Source of the DNA: Meconema thalassinum
Taxonomy: Eukaryota > Arthropoda > Insecta > Orthoptera > Tettigoniidae
Length of the DNA stretch: 64,000 bases
Assembly (NCBI GenBank): GCA_946902985.2
Contig: OX336396.1
Coordinates: 235,492,297 to 235,556,296 of the forward strand
Direction of reading: 5' to 3'
Below, one piece after another: positions 21,170 to 32,344 of this stretch. The position numbers were made by a program, and so were the translations under genes. How positions within the stretch are numbered: position 1 is the first letter of the stretch; each line of letters starts with the position of its first letter. The notes beneath the pieces are model-generated. The model was not told where the DNA came from. It was given only the letters and a program-made list of their open reading frames with translations, and did no database searches.

Positions 21170-21840
21170 AACGTCATGCAACAGTATTCCTAGAAACAAA
21201 GATGAAATTCAGGGCATTCTTAGACTTGGTAGTGAAAGAATTGAAAGAATTTCATCATATAAATATTTAGGATGTCAAATCAATGATAACTTGGACTTTA
21301 GTCAAGAAATTCGATGTAGAATTGAGCAGGCCAGAAGTTATTTCATGAAAATGAGAAAAGTTTTGACCAGCCGTGATTTAAGTCTGTCATTACGCACCCG
21401 ACTGCTTCGATGCTACGTTTTTAGTGTCCTGCTCTTTGGAGTTGAATCATGGGCACTTATCGAGGTTTTCAGTAAGAAACTGATAGCATTTGAAGTGTGG
21501 ACGGATCGCAGTATTTTAAGGATATCATGGACAGCTAAAGTCACAAATGTGGAAGTACTGCGGCGTATGAACAAAGACTCGGAAATTCTCAGTATCATCA
21601 AAAGGAGAAAACTAGAATACTTTGGTCATTTCATGCGCAACAACAAATACCACCTCTTGCAATTAATTATCCAAGGGATGTCATTAGGGGTCCAGGACGC
21701 AGACGAATATCCTGGCTAAAGAACTTAAGCCAGTGGTTTGGACTTAATACAGTGTCACTGTTTAGAACAGCTATGGACAAAAAGCAGATCATGCTACTGA
21801 TCCCCAATGTTCTTGGAGGACGAGGCACTTGAAGAAGAAG
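21170..21840 (+). pseudogene. LINE RT C-terminal fragment
   Basis: The plus-strand frame from about 21180 reads a typical post-RT region of arthropod non-LTR elements: ISSYKYLGCQIN, SRDLSLSLRTRLLRCYVFSV, LLFGVESWAL and KRRKLEYFGHFMRNNKYHLL. The frame breaks near 21690-21720 and continues in another frame with RISWLKNLSQWFGL to about 21832. The RT catalytic core and endonuclease are missing, so this is a 5'-truncated copy. The end is rich in GAAGAAGAAG. It lies just outside Gypsy-1. Confidence 0.8.
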
Positions 21841-22682
21841 TAGAACAGTATACCATCGTAATACAATGGCCTTATATCAGTAACATAACTTGATTCGTGC
21901 ATACACAATGTGTATAAAGTGAACTGATCATGTAGGGGGAATGCAGCTTCTCTAGCGGCAAACATAGCATCTACAGGGCAGACAGCTCCCAGAGGCTATT
22001 GGGCAGCCTTTTTTTTTATTATTGGAGGCTAAGCTCGGATGTAAGGTGCAGAGGTGAAACGATTTGCTCAGGATCATCAAACCAGTCAAAAGACTGAAGA
22101 CTCAAACGACAGCAATAATCACACGTATCAGGTGATGGTTGCAATAAATAAAACTCTCGCCCAAATCTCTGGCTATCCGAGATTTGGAACAGAGAGTATT
22201 CTACTCTGTTCTATTTTATTCTATTCTAATAGCTCAATGAGCAATCCAGAAATGTTTAGAGAACAAAGGACGCTCGTACAGTAAATGATGCGGAACACAT
22301 TAAAAGTGCACACAGCATGTGCTTCGCTAATTGCTGCCACAATCGAACAATATTTAGAGCCCAGTCATGCATATTGAACACTCGCATAAACCGTCCTAGA
22401 TGATGCCAACTCTGGAAATAGAGAGGTGGGACGTGGTGTTGCTTTATTGTATGGTTTTAAAAGAGATGTTTTTGTTAAATCAATTTTACCTTCCAATTTG
22501 GTGTTTCCCACGGACTCAGCGAGGGAACTAACCACTACCGCCTCTACGGGCAGTGTCCTAGAGCTGGGAACATCTGGTCAGAGTGAATACAACTGAGGAG
22601 GTGTGATCAGCACCTCGCCCAGGCGGCCTCACCTGCAAAGCGAACAGCGACCTCGTAAGGGTTGGGAAGATTGGGATGGATA
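21841..22682. other. Interval without recognisable gene
   Basis: Non-coding sequence with a TTTTTTTTATT run near 22010 and a TTCTATTTTATTCTATTC stretch near 22205. No element identified. Confidence 0.3.
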
Positions 22683-22952
22683 GGCCAGGAAGCGGGAAGA
22701 AGGCAGCCGTGGCCTTACAGTAGGTACCATCCTGACATCTTCCCGAAGACGAAGTGGGAAACCACGGAAAACCACTTCGAGGATGGCTGAGGTGGGAATC
22801 GAACCCCCTCTACTCATTTGGGCCACCCGAGGCTGTTAGACTCCATTTCAGTCGTCATAACACTTTTCAAATTTCGTGGCAGAGCCGGGAATCGAACCCA
22901 GGACGTCCAAGGCAGCAGCTAACCATGCTGACCGCTACGCTACGGAACCGAC
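22683..22952 (-). repeat. SINE family B copy, 3' truncated
   Basis: Minus-strand family B head and body: B-box GGGTTCGATTCCCGG-type near 22885-22900 and GGGTTCGATTCC-type near 22795-22808, with GTGGTTTCCCAC between. The 3' domain and CAA tail are missing. Confidence 0.7.
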
Positions 22953-23315
22953 TTTAAAAGAGATACTCTTTGGAAACTGTTTAACGTTTGATTACAAACC
23001 GGAGTATTTTATAGATTAGGTTAGCCCCTTTGGCTCATGTGGAGAGCTGGCAGAATATCTGATGCTCAACATAATTAAATTCTTTGGCAGTATAGGCGCT
23101 TTTGTGTAACAAAGCAAATAGCATGACAAAGCTGCTGTCTGGTATTAACAAATGGAATGTCAACGAAACAACAATTTTCCTTTTTAGTGTCAGCGCGTTA
23201 GATTTGAATTCCATTGTGTCTGCGTGAAAGAGCCAGGCAAAGAACATTACTTACACATTCCACAATGTACGTTTTAATTTTATTGCAAATTTAGCTTGAA
23301 CAGAGTTCTCCTACG
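22953..23315. other. Interval without recognisable gene
   Basis: Non-coding sequence; nothing placed. Confidence 0.3.
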
Positions 23316-23323
23316 ACAAATGT

Positions 23324-23715
23324 ATCGAGACCGCCTCGTTGAGTACTGGCTAGCATTCTAGACACTCACCGCGAAGGCCCGGGTTCGATTCCTGGCTCCA
23401 CCAAGAAATTTAATTATGGTCTGAGGGATGGAGCGGGGTACACTGAGCCCCGTGAGGCGGTTTCGATTCCTACCTAAGACATCTTGAAAGTGGTTTTCCG
23501 TGCTTTCCCACTTTTACTCCAGGCAAATGTCAGGATGGTACCTAACTTAAGGCCACGGGCATTTTATATCCAAATCCTATCTCAATTACAAATACACACA
23601 CTAGTACAGACATCACAGTGACACAGGTTATCAGACAAATTCTACACACACCCAAGTACACAGGGTTACATGACCTCGATTTCGCAAAGCTTCTAAATAA
23701 TCAACAACAACAACA
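23324..23715 (+). repeat. SINE family B, full length, 8-bp target duplication
   Basis: The best-preserved family B copy. ACAAATGT flanks it at 23316-23323 and 23716-23723. It contains B-box GGGTTCGATTCC (about 23379), a second TTTCGATTCC (about 23461), the body, the 3' domain (GGTTATCAGACAAATTCTAC, about 23627) and a (CAA)n tail. It defines the family boundaries used for the other copies. Confidence 0.85.
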
Positions 23716-23754
23716 ACAAATGTTTAGAATATAAATAAAGTTTCCTTTGTTGCT

Positions 23755-23925
23755 TACTTTAGGGGCTGTGACATTGTTGTCACGTAGCCCCGTATACATG
23801 GATGTGTGAGGGATTCATGTGATAACCTGTGTTATTGCGTTGGCCGTACTTGTGTGCGTATTTGTAAATTGTGGATAGAATTGGGAAGCAGTAAGCCGTG
23901 GCATTAAATTAGGAACCATCCATTC
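23755..23925 (-). repeat. SINE family B 3' domain fragment
   Basis: Reverse of the family B 3' domain (GGGGCTGTGAC, GTAGCCCCGTATAC, GATAACCTGTGTTATTG). Head missing. Confidence 0.6.
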
Positions 23926-25306
23926 ATTAAAGCCATATTCATGAATTCTGTAGTACCTAAAAAAAACTTAACGATATGCGAGTACCTAAAATACCTAATT
24001 GCAGTTTTGTTCCATTTATTGTACAATATTTGAATTTTTAGCACATAATTTTCATAAATAAACCACAAGATAGTGATTATTCCTAGGTCTAGTTGAGATA
24101 AATCCTACCTGATAGAAAATTCTAGTAACCTCAGCACTCTTCTGCTTATATCTTGTTTGGTTACTTCCTGTCTGGAAAGTGGGGATAAACCTCTTATTGT
24201 TTCCAAGTTCAACTTTTTCCCAATATTCTAAATAAACAAAGTTAATTAAACGGTCCAGAGTGTGAAAATCCCCTCTAACATCCTTGGATTTATTGAATTT
24301 GAATAATTAACGTATTTAAGGACAGCAAATATTGTCTAAAAGTGTGAAGTTCTCGGTGATAATTTGATGAACGACGTATCGTTATGTAAAATATTTACAC
24401 CCTCGTTGCAATCAGATTTTCTACTAACAATTAGGCATTAATTTCAAACATTGGGCAGTTTATGTCAAATTATGCTACACATTATACATAAAATCCTACT
24501 TATTAAAAAATTAAAAAGCCGGTCCTTAATCATAAACCATACGTATAAACATAGATGTAATAGCCTAAGTGTAAGGGTTCTGATGATGATCACTTGGCGA
24601 CTGAAACTGGTCATTCGAGTGTATATATTAATATCATGTATTTTTTCAGGATTAGGGAACCACCAATAGGGCACAATCGTGTTGACCAACTGAAAATCAT
24701 TAATCTTCGGTTACACGATATAAAAAACTCGTATAAAAATCGATTCATCTTTAAAATAATAAACCAGTTTTCAGTAAACGTTAAATTAGAAAACTATTTG
24801 TTAAAGAACGCTGTCGATTATTTATGTAAAAAAAACGTTTTCCCGTAAACATTTATATAATTAAACGTTTTACCAAACGTGGTTATTGAGAAATAGAATC
24901 GGGAATTACATGGACTAGGAATACATCGGAATCGTACTACTAGACGAGCAACAAGCATAGGCCTACGTATCTCTTTCCTCTTCCTATATCTCTCTCCCTC
25001 TGAAGCGCTGAAATGGCTAGGGAATTCACCACCCAGGCAGACAAGATACACTTACATGTGGACAGTCGAGTATAATCAGAATATTTTGTGTAACTCATAA
25101 AACAGGGATGTCCAATTAGTTCTACTGTAGATTAAACATTCCATCCAGGAGTTTTGCCACACTTTTAACATTTTGTATTATATCTCAGGAGAATTACTTT
25201 AAACGTTGCTGAAAATTGACAGAGCATAAGTTTAAGATGTTTCCATTAGAACATGCAAGAGCAAAACATTGGTAATTGCAAATAAATGGGAGAAAAGAAG
25301 GGAAAA
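23926..25306. other. AT-rich interval without gene
   Basis: A long AT-rich stretch. Several short open frames exist on both strands, but none shows a domain, conserved motif or splice-supported structure. No element recognised. Confidence 0.3.
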
Positions 25307-26428
25307 CAAGAGCCTACTTTTCTTAAAATTTAAGATTCATGCCAATGATTAATCTATATGGATCTATCAAGAATAATGCCGAAATGAAGTTGCTAGTATC
25401 GAAATTTCTAATTAGATCGAAATACTGTATACCTGGCATAATGTAGTCTAATAGAGCACTAAAGTTGGCAGCCCTGGTGACTGAATATATTCTTAGTTCC
25501 ATCTCTTAAGGTACAGAATACAATATTTGGTTGAAGTCGAATGCATAACATGGACGTAACATGCAGTTAAACATTGGATCTAACAGCGCGCGTAAAATCA
25601 TGTTGGCAACAATGTCATGCATGTAATGGTCAGAAATAATCTGAAATAACATGAACTATTGTTGTGTCAATTTTGAATGAAATCCATTAGTTAGTGTAGA
25701 CGTTACATGCATTTTAAAATTGGACCTATCAGCAGGCTTAGAATCATGTTGGCAGCACTGACGTATATTAGTTACTCCAAATTCACCTAGAATGCCAGGT
25801 AGTATACGTGTGCAAAGTTTAGAGCTATTGGCTTCATACTTTCTGATATATTGATATTAGGGTAACAAAAATAGAGACAGCACAAATTAACAGTTGGCAG
25901 CCCTGGTTGCTCTTAAGAATACGCATAGTCATATCTGTTATGGTACATATAGCACATACGAAATTTGGTTGAAATCCAATTGATAGTATAGAAGTTATAT
26001 GCATTTAAAAATTGGACTTATCAGCAGGCTTATAATCATTTTGGCAACACTGCCATGTATGGCCTCCTGGAAATGAAACTGCAATATTATTATCTATACG
26101 TGTGCCAATTTTGAAATAGCTCCCATTCATATCTTCCAAGATATCCAACATGGAGCTCAAATTTCAATTGCGATTTTTTAGCTGTTGGTAGTACTGACAT
26201 CATTTTCAAGTATGGCCGTGAGATATTCAGGAATAGATCTTTACTCCTACCAAATTTTGTTTCGATTGCTCCAGCCGTTTAGGAGTTGATAGGGGGGGGG
26301 GGACACACACAGCCAGACAAACAGACAGACAGAAGGACAGACAGACAGACAGAAGGACAGACACACATTTGCCCGATCTCATAAGTCTACTTTTTCCTCA
26401 TTTTTGCAAAATGTGAAAAGTAGGCTAA
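25307..26428 (+). mobile_element. HINE-like element H2
   Basis: Begins CAAGAGCCTACTTTTC and ends GAAAAGTAGGCTAA, giving 12-bp inverted repeats near both tips, inside A-rich flanks as for H1. The right end has a G run (26292-26302), a GACA/AC microsatellite (about 26303-26366) and GATCTCATAAGTCTACTTT. The body shares long stretches with H3 (for example CAGCAGGCTTAGAATCAT). No open frame of note. Confidence 0.7.
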
Positions 26429-26502
26429 AAATTGTTGAATCAGCGCCGTCTATCCATACAACGCGGGAGAGATGCCGACTTTCCTAGATGCCGCAAGAAA
26501 AA

Positions 26503-27415
26503 CAAGTGACGAACTAAAGAGCCAGATTTTCCTAACATTTTAGATTAATGCCAATGAATAATCTGTATATATCAGAAATGAAATGTCACATTGGATCTAT
26601 CAGCGCTCGGAAAATAATGTTGGCAACAGTGTCATTTGTGTGTTGCTTAGAATTAATCTGAAACTTATAATCTATTACTGTCCCAATTTTGGATAAAAAC
26701 ATTTGTTAGTATAGAAGTTACAAGTATTTTAAAATTGGACCAATCAGCAGGCTTAGAATCATCAGCAGTGACATGTACCAGTTACTCCAAATTAATCTTG
26801 AATGACAGGTACTATACGTGTGCAGAGTTTAGAGCTGTTGGTCAGCATGCTTTCTGATATATTGGTATTTGAATAAAACGAATAGGGACAGCATTTATTA
26901 ACAGTTGGCAGCCCTGCTGGATCTCAAGAATACGCATAGACATATATGTTATGGTACACAAAGTACATACGAAATTTGGTTGAAATTCCATTGATAGTAT
27001 AGAAGTTACTTGCATTTAAATGTTGTACCTTTCAGCAGGCTTAGAATCATATTGGCAACACTGTCATATACGGGCTCCTGGAAATTAAATCTGGTACGTC
27101 ATTATCTCTGTGTGTGTCAATTTTGGAACAGCTCGCATGCATAACTTCTGAGATATACAACATAGAGCTCAAATTTCAATTGTGATTTTTCAGCAGTTGG
27201 TAGCAGTGGTGTCATTTTTAGATATGGCCGTGAGATCTTCAGGTATAGATCTTTACTCATACCAGATTTGGTTTTGATAGCTGCAGCGTTTAGGGTTGAA
27301 TGTGTGTGGGGGGGGGGGGGGGGGGGGCACACACAGGCAGACTGGCAGATTTGCCCGGATCGATCTCATAAGACTACTTTTCCCTCATATTTACAAAATG
27401 TGAAAAGTAGGCTAA
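26503..27415 (+). mobile_element. HINE-like element H3
   Basis: Close relative of H2, starting CAAGTGACGAAC after an A run and ending GTAGGCTAA. It contains a 20-base G run at 27308-27327, the GATCTCATAAG box and the terminal hairpin. The 5' inverted repeat is degraded (AGCCAGATTTTCC). H2 and H3 lie in the same orientation only 74 bp apart. Confidence 0.65.
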
Positions 27416-28385
27416 TAGTTTATAACGAAATCAAATGTATGGTAATTCTATTACTCTAACACAATTGAGTATTAGAACGAAATATTGAATTTATCTTTTG
27501 AAAATACTCCACCTCTTCCATACAAACTACGATTTATTTTAATTCACATTGTTAATGTTAAATGTCTTTATACTGGCCTCAGTTAACAAATACATATGGA
27601 CCCATTGAGCTTATCCAGATTTCCGGAATAAATTCTTTGTTTTAATGTTCGTGCCTGAATTCCATTGCACCTTTTTGCCTTCCTGACACGTAGTTCCTTT
27701 GTTTTCAGCCTTTTTATTTTATTTTTACAAATTCTTCTAAATGTTTCTCTCCCACTGAACTTTTAACTCTGCAATAATTCTTTATATCTGAAAATAATAC
27801 AATTGTAAATGATGTAAATGATGTTAACAATGAACTCAAAGAAATAAATTAGGTATTTTATGAATCATTTGATTTTTATTGATTTATTTTCACTGCTACA
27901 CTTAGAGCTTAAGAGCTCCTTTACAGTAGCGCCCTACATAAAATAAAGTTAGGGCTTATAAAAATAAAACATTTCACCTACATTACAATATAAATAATCA
28001 TAGTCTAACAATTATAGTAACAAAAATATAGTAACAATACAATAATAATAATATTACTAATGATAATGGAAAAATTATATACAAAAGAGTGAGAGTGCAT
28101 ACAGACTATCAGCCCGAAAAACAAACACCAAATACTCGAATAGAATACCGGTACCCCCTCAATAGTTTAAATGTATCCAGATTGCTTTTAAAATAGAATG
28201 CCAATGTGGCATCTCCAGCAGATTGCTGTGTGGCAACTCTCCCAAATGTCAGCTACAGACGCCACAACCTCCTGTTGTCGTACCTCAGGGCTAACATGGC
28301 TGAAAATAAGCTTACCACCTACTACAATAACAGTAAAGACTTATTCTGTACTAATCATCATCATCATCATCATCACCGTTTTTCT
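27416..28385. other. AT-rich interval without gene
   Basis: No recognisable gene. A short palindrome-like AGAGCTTAAGAGCTC occurs near 27905 and an ATCATCATCATC run near 28355. Short open frames lack domain features. Confidence 0.3.
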
Positions 28386-28832
28386 GCCTGATGACATGCT
28401 TCCTCATGGTCAGTCTCTCCACCTTATCCGGTCTTCAGCAGCACGTTTCATCTCATAAGATTTATCAATCTTGTTGGAATCCAGCATCTGAAACCTTCTT
28501 CTTCCTCTTCGGATTTTCCCTTGGACTGCCCCTTCTAATGCACTTTCACCAAGCCATCTCCTCTTATGCAGTGTCCAATCCAATTAATTTTCATTTTCCT
28601 TATCTTCTTTAGCATCATTCTTTCTTCTTCTACTTTTTTCAATACTTCCTCATATCACACTGCCCTTTCAACTTATTCTCCCCATTCTCCTCCATAGACA
28701 CATTTCGAAAGCCTCTATTCTTCGCTCGTCATCTTTCCTAAGCGTCCAAGTTTTCGCTCCATACATTGCAACACTCCAAACAAAACATTTCACTAATGTC
28801 TTCCTTAGGCTTACAGTATTTTCATCTCTATC
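28386..28832 (-). pseudogene. LINE RT C-terminal fragment, minus strand
   Basis: The minus-strand reading begins near 28820 with ENTVSLRKTLVKCFVWSV, then AMYGAKTWTLRKDDERRIEAFEMCLWRRM, and later LDWTLHKRRWLGESALEGAV. This is the region downstream of the RT domain in arthropod non-LTR elements. Stops interrupt it. It differs from the LINE at 21170, so at least two LINE types are present. Confidence 0.8.
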
Positions 28833-30377
28833 TCAATATATTAAAAAAAAGTTTGTCTGTTTTTTTTTTCTGAATTTCCACGGAAATTTGCGTTATTTGC
28901 GCGTTTCAGACTATTTTATGACGGATTCGCGCAGAAATAACAAGTAGTTCCGTGAAGAACTATACAGCCTATTTTCATATATCCTACTTATGTTAATTGC
29001 CTCTATCAACATACAAAATTTCAGTTTAATTGCTGTAACAGATTCGTAGATATTGAGAACCGTCTAAATATTTCAGATGGTCGCCAGGTTGGATTTTTAT
29101 TTTTGTACTATTACATTAAGATTATTGTGTACGTGTGGTATTCAAACTTCAATCGCATGATTAGACAACAAGATGTAAAAACGAGATGTTAAAATTACGC
29201 ACAGCAGCCATCTTGTGATAATGCAAACCATTGAAATAAATTAGATGCCAGTGGATCAACATTTGTATAAGCATTTAACGTGCAACGTTTCACGGCACTC
29301 GGATAGTTAATTCGCGAGAAACGTCCATTTAAATATTTATACTTCGCGTCGCCGCCATGTTGGATTTGTGCTCACCAGGTTCCTGAAAGTCCTATAGGTG
29401 AACATATGTTCATAGTCTCTATGAACATTAAAAAATTCAGTTTGGTTGCTGTAAAAGATTCATAGATATTGAGAACCGTCTAAATATTTCCGGAGCTCAC
29501 CATTTAGGAGTGTTATGTGTATAGGCCATAGAGTTATGTACCATTCAAGGACAATTATTGCCTAGGTTCATTATTCAAACTTTCACTTCGATCGCATGAT
29601 TACGACACAAGAAATTAAAACTTAATTTTAAAATCTCGCACAGCCGCCATCTTGAGGTTATGTAAGCAATTGAATTAAATTAGATGGCAGTGCATTACAA
29701 TCTGCAAAATCAATTACTCTACCACATTTCACTGCGCTCAGAGAGTTAAATCACGAGAAAAGTCTATTAAAATATTTTAAATTCGCTTGGTCGCCATGTT
29801 CGTTTCGTACTTTACAGGTTTATGAAATATACATAGGTATACTTGTATCAGTACCCTTTATCACCGTACAAATTTTCAGGGTGATATCTGTAATAGTTTC
29901 GGAGATATAGAATGTCAGTGAAATATTTCGCACAGCCGCCATTTTGAGGTTATGTAAACAATTGAACTAAATTAGATTCCACTGCATTACAATGTGTATA
30001 CACATTTGCTGTACCAAGTTTCATTACATTTAGATAGTTAAATCGCGAGAAAAGTCTATTTAAATATCTCAACTTCGCTTGGCCGCCATGTTGGTTTTGT
30101 AGTCACCAGGTTTTTGAAAGTCTCATAGGTGAACTTCTAGTAGTGCCCTTTATCACCGTACACAATGTCAGGGCGATATCGGTAATAGTTTCGGAGATAT
30201 TGAATGCTAGTGAAATATTTCGCACAGCCGCCATGTTGGATTGGAGAGACGTAACAAAATTTGAAGGGCACGGTCGAGGTCGCCGGGAATAGTGCTATGA
30301 ACTTCCCGAGTTTCATTGAAATCGCTTCAGCTGTTTCGATTTTATTAGGGGGGGGGACACACACACGAATCACACAC

Positions 30378-30418
<41 letters not shown>

Positions 30419-30823
30419 CACACGGACAAAAGGTGATCTCATAAGCCTATTTTTTCAAAATTGAAAATAGGCTAAAAATGTTGTCTGTCTGTCTGTTTGT
30501 GGAAAATTTTGTGTCCTTATAACTCGAGAACGGCTGAGAGAATCAACGTAAAATTTGACACAGATATCCATCAGAGGCAGGACACCAATCATTGATGTAC
30601 CTCTTCTCCGCACCTCTCATAATAGGGGACCTACCCCCTTAATATGGATGCTGAAATAGGCGTAGAAGGACGAGACAAAGCTTATTTTCAGCCCCTCAAT
30701 GTGAGAAACAAAACTCGGGGGCCCTAATAGGACCCCGAAAACCACATTTTAAGGCCCTAAAACCATCAGTTTTTGAGATATTCCCAGAAAACTAATGTCA
30801 TTTAATAAATTAATGAAAGAACT
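28833..30823 (+). mobile_element. Helitron family A copy A1, carrying H4
   Basis: It opens TCAATATATTAAAA and then GTTTGTCTG, like the intact family A copy at 59667. Family A sequence runs to 28940 and resumes at 30476 (GTCTGTCTG microsatellite, ACTCGAGAACGGCTG, CCCCCTTAATATGGATGCTG) to about 30820. The 3' CTAG end is missing; the copy stops against the Helitron fossil. No coding sequence. Confidence 0.65.
28941..30475 (+). mobile_element. HINE-like element H4 in Helitron A1
   Basis: Begins CAAGTAGTTCCGTGAAGAACT (a small palindrome) and AGCCTATTTTCA, and ends TGAAAATAGGCTAA: a perfect 12-bp inverted pair. A G run (30348-30356), (AC)n microsatellite and GATCTCATAAG precede the hairpin. Other family A copies (38600, 59760) show the uninterrupted site, an A-rich ATAAAATG. 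Internal segments containing CACAGCCGCCAT recur at about 29640, 29935 and 30225. Second independent empty-site case for this family. Confidence 0.75.
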
Positions 30824-31196
30824 AGTTGAAACCCGTCAAAACATGACGACCAATGGGAAAATATTTACCCAGGGATGTTCTTATATATATTCTTTGTACG
30901 ATTACTTTTAGGCACTGTTGAAACTTTAAGGGCGTCAAAAGATTGCACTCTCGACGTTGCAACATACTGCTGGCCATGACTGAAAACGCGATGAGGTAAA
31001 TATTGAGACCTATACGTTGCAGAGTTTCCCCTTGAGTATTGATTGTGATAAAGTATGCCAAGCGAATTGGAAAATGTTGCCTCTTAAAAAATGGTAGTGT
31101 TTTTTCGGATGGTGTTAAATCAAGTCGAAGGATTAGGCCTCTCTGCCTAATTTTAACTGCACTTATTATTTCCAAATCCAAGCAATATGGTTGCAT
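30824..31196 (-). pseudogene. Helitron helicase C-terminal end and 3' terminus
   Basis: Minus-strand translation matches the end of the PIF1-type helicase of Helitron Rep/helicase proteins: NATILLGFG, then FPIRLAYFITINTQGETLQRIGL, then in another frame VFSHGQQYVATSRVQSFDALKV. These are the late helicase motifs. At least one frameshift and several stops are present. On the minus strand the element ends ...GGGTTTCAACTAG with the CTAG at 30827-30824, followed by T, as a canonical Helitron should. This is therefore the 3' end of a dead autonomous element. Confidence 0.8.
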
Positions 31197-31199
31197 TTA

Positions 31200-31440
31200 G
31201 GAGCCCTTGGGAAACGTTCAGATTTCTTAAGGAGCAAAACTATGAATCAAGCGTTTGGACTATGTGGAGGCACATAATTTAATTCCAAGAAATTCAAGAA
31301 CTATGCAGGAAACTGAAATAAACGTATAGGTCTCAATTTTCCTCATCAAGTTTTCAGTCATGGCCAGCAGTATGTTGCAATGTCGACAGTGCAATCTTTC
31401 ATCTTCAGTATTTAATCTGTTAATGCTCGTGTACAGTATT
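31200..31440 (+). pseudogene. Second Helitron helicase fragment, opposite strand
   Basis: On the plus strand at about 31327-31410, GLNFPHQVFSHGQQYVAMSTVQS reads clearly. It is the same helicase region as in 30824-31196 but in inverted orientation. The two fragments are arranged tail-out from a junction near 31200. Whether this is an inversion or a second insertion is not resolvable here. Confidence 0.7.
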
Positions 31441-31514
31441 TTTTTTGGAACTAAGTTACTGGATAGAAGGTCAATGACTTATAAGTTGATTTCATTACAT
31501 TGTTCATTTTTTTT

Positions 31515-31864
31515 TTGTGTAAGAATCCCTCAGTATGCCTTCCTTCGGAGGGGAAGTAAATCCGGCGGTCATATGCCTTAGATTTATGACATGAAAAAGA
31601 ATCTTCCACTAACTACAGTTCATTTGTGTGAAGCCAAAATTTGTTGGTTAGATTATTTGATAACGCTATATTAGTTCCAGAGTTCGGCGCCAGGTGCTGG
31701 CTACGATGGCATCTAGTAGTCAAGTCCGCAGCTAGGTGTCGTGGACGGTAGCATTTGGTAGCAAAAGTGGGAACTACTGTACTTGAAAATTAGATCGTCT
31801 TCAGTCCTTACCTGAATCACAGATAACACACACTAATACAGCCATCACATTATTAACACCGGTT
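31515..31864 (+). repeat. SINE family A copy (left part)
   Basis: Plus-oriented family A body: CCTTCCTTCGGAGGGGAAGT (reverse of the segment at 1632), then GTGTGAAGCC, and the shared 3' domain with TAATACAGCCATCACATT. It lacks the tRNA head and continues after the nested SINE at 32272-32335. Confidence 0.7.
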
Positions 31865-31883
31865 ATCAGACAGATTCTACGCA

Positions 31884-32252
31884 CCGACAGTGGTGGCTCA
31901 GCTGGCTAAAGCGCAGCGTTAGGTCATGGGACCAAGCTCTCTGTTGACTCGGTAGACGCGTGGGTTCGAGCCCCACCGTCGGCTGTCCTTGAAATGGTTT
32001 TCCGTGGTTTCCCATTTTCAACACCAGGCAAATGCTGGGACAGTACCTTCTGAAAGGCCACGGCCGCTTCCTTCCACATCCTTGCCCAGTTTCATTCACC
32101 ATCATTCATTTCATCTCTCATTAACTCCTCTCATGAGGTTGGCGTCAGGAAGGGCATCCGGCCATAAAAACCACCGCCACAATTACTTCCATCGCATCTC
32201 ATCCCCGACCCCGTTGGAAAAACGGGAATAATAAGGGGTAGACATACAATAC
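31884..32252 (+). repeat. tRNA-derived SINE with perfect 19-bp target duplication
   Basis: A-box GTGGCTCAGCTGGCTAAAGC (about 31893) and B-box GGGTTCGAGCCCC (about 31963). The body has GTGGTTTCCCATTTTC and the 3' part holds GGCATCCGGCCATAAAA and AATAATAAGGGGTAGACA. It is flanked by a 19-bp direct repeat at 31865-31883 and 32253-32271 (both begin ATCAGACAGA). The target is the 3' domain of a family A SINE. The long perfect duplication indicates LINE-type mobilisation and a relatively young insertion. Confidence 0.9.
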
Positions 32253-32271
32253 ATCAGACAGATTCTACGCA

Positions 32272-32335
32272 TACACCCAAAGTACACGGGGCTACATGAC
32301 CGCATTTTGCAGCCCTTAAACTAAGGAACCAACCA
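32272..32335 (+). repeat. SINE family A copy (right part)
   Basis: Continuation of the 3' domain (ACACCCAAAGTACACGGGGC) after the nested SINE, ending at CCCTTAAACTAAGGAACCAA. Confidence 0.6.
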
Positions 32336-32344
32336 TTCGTGTAA

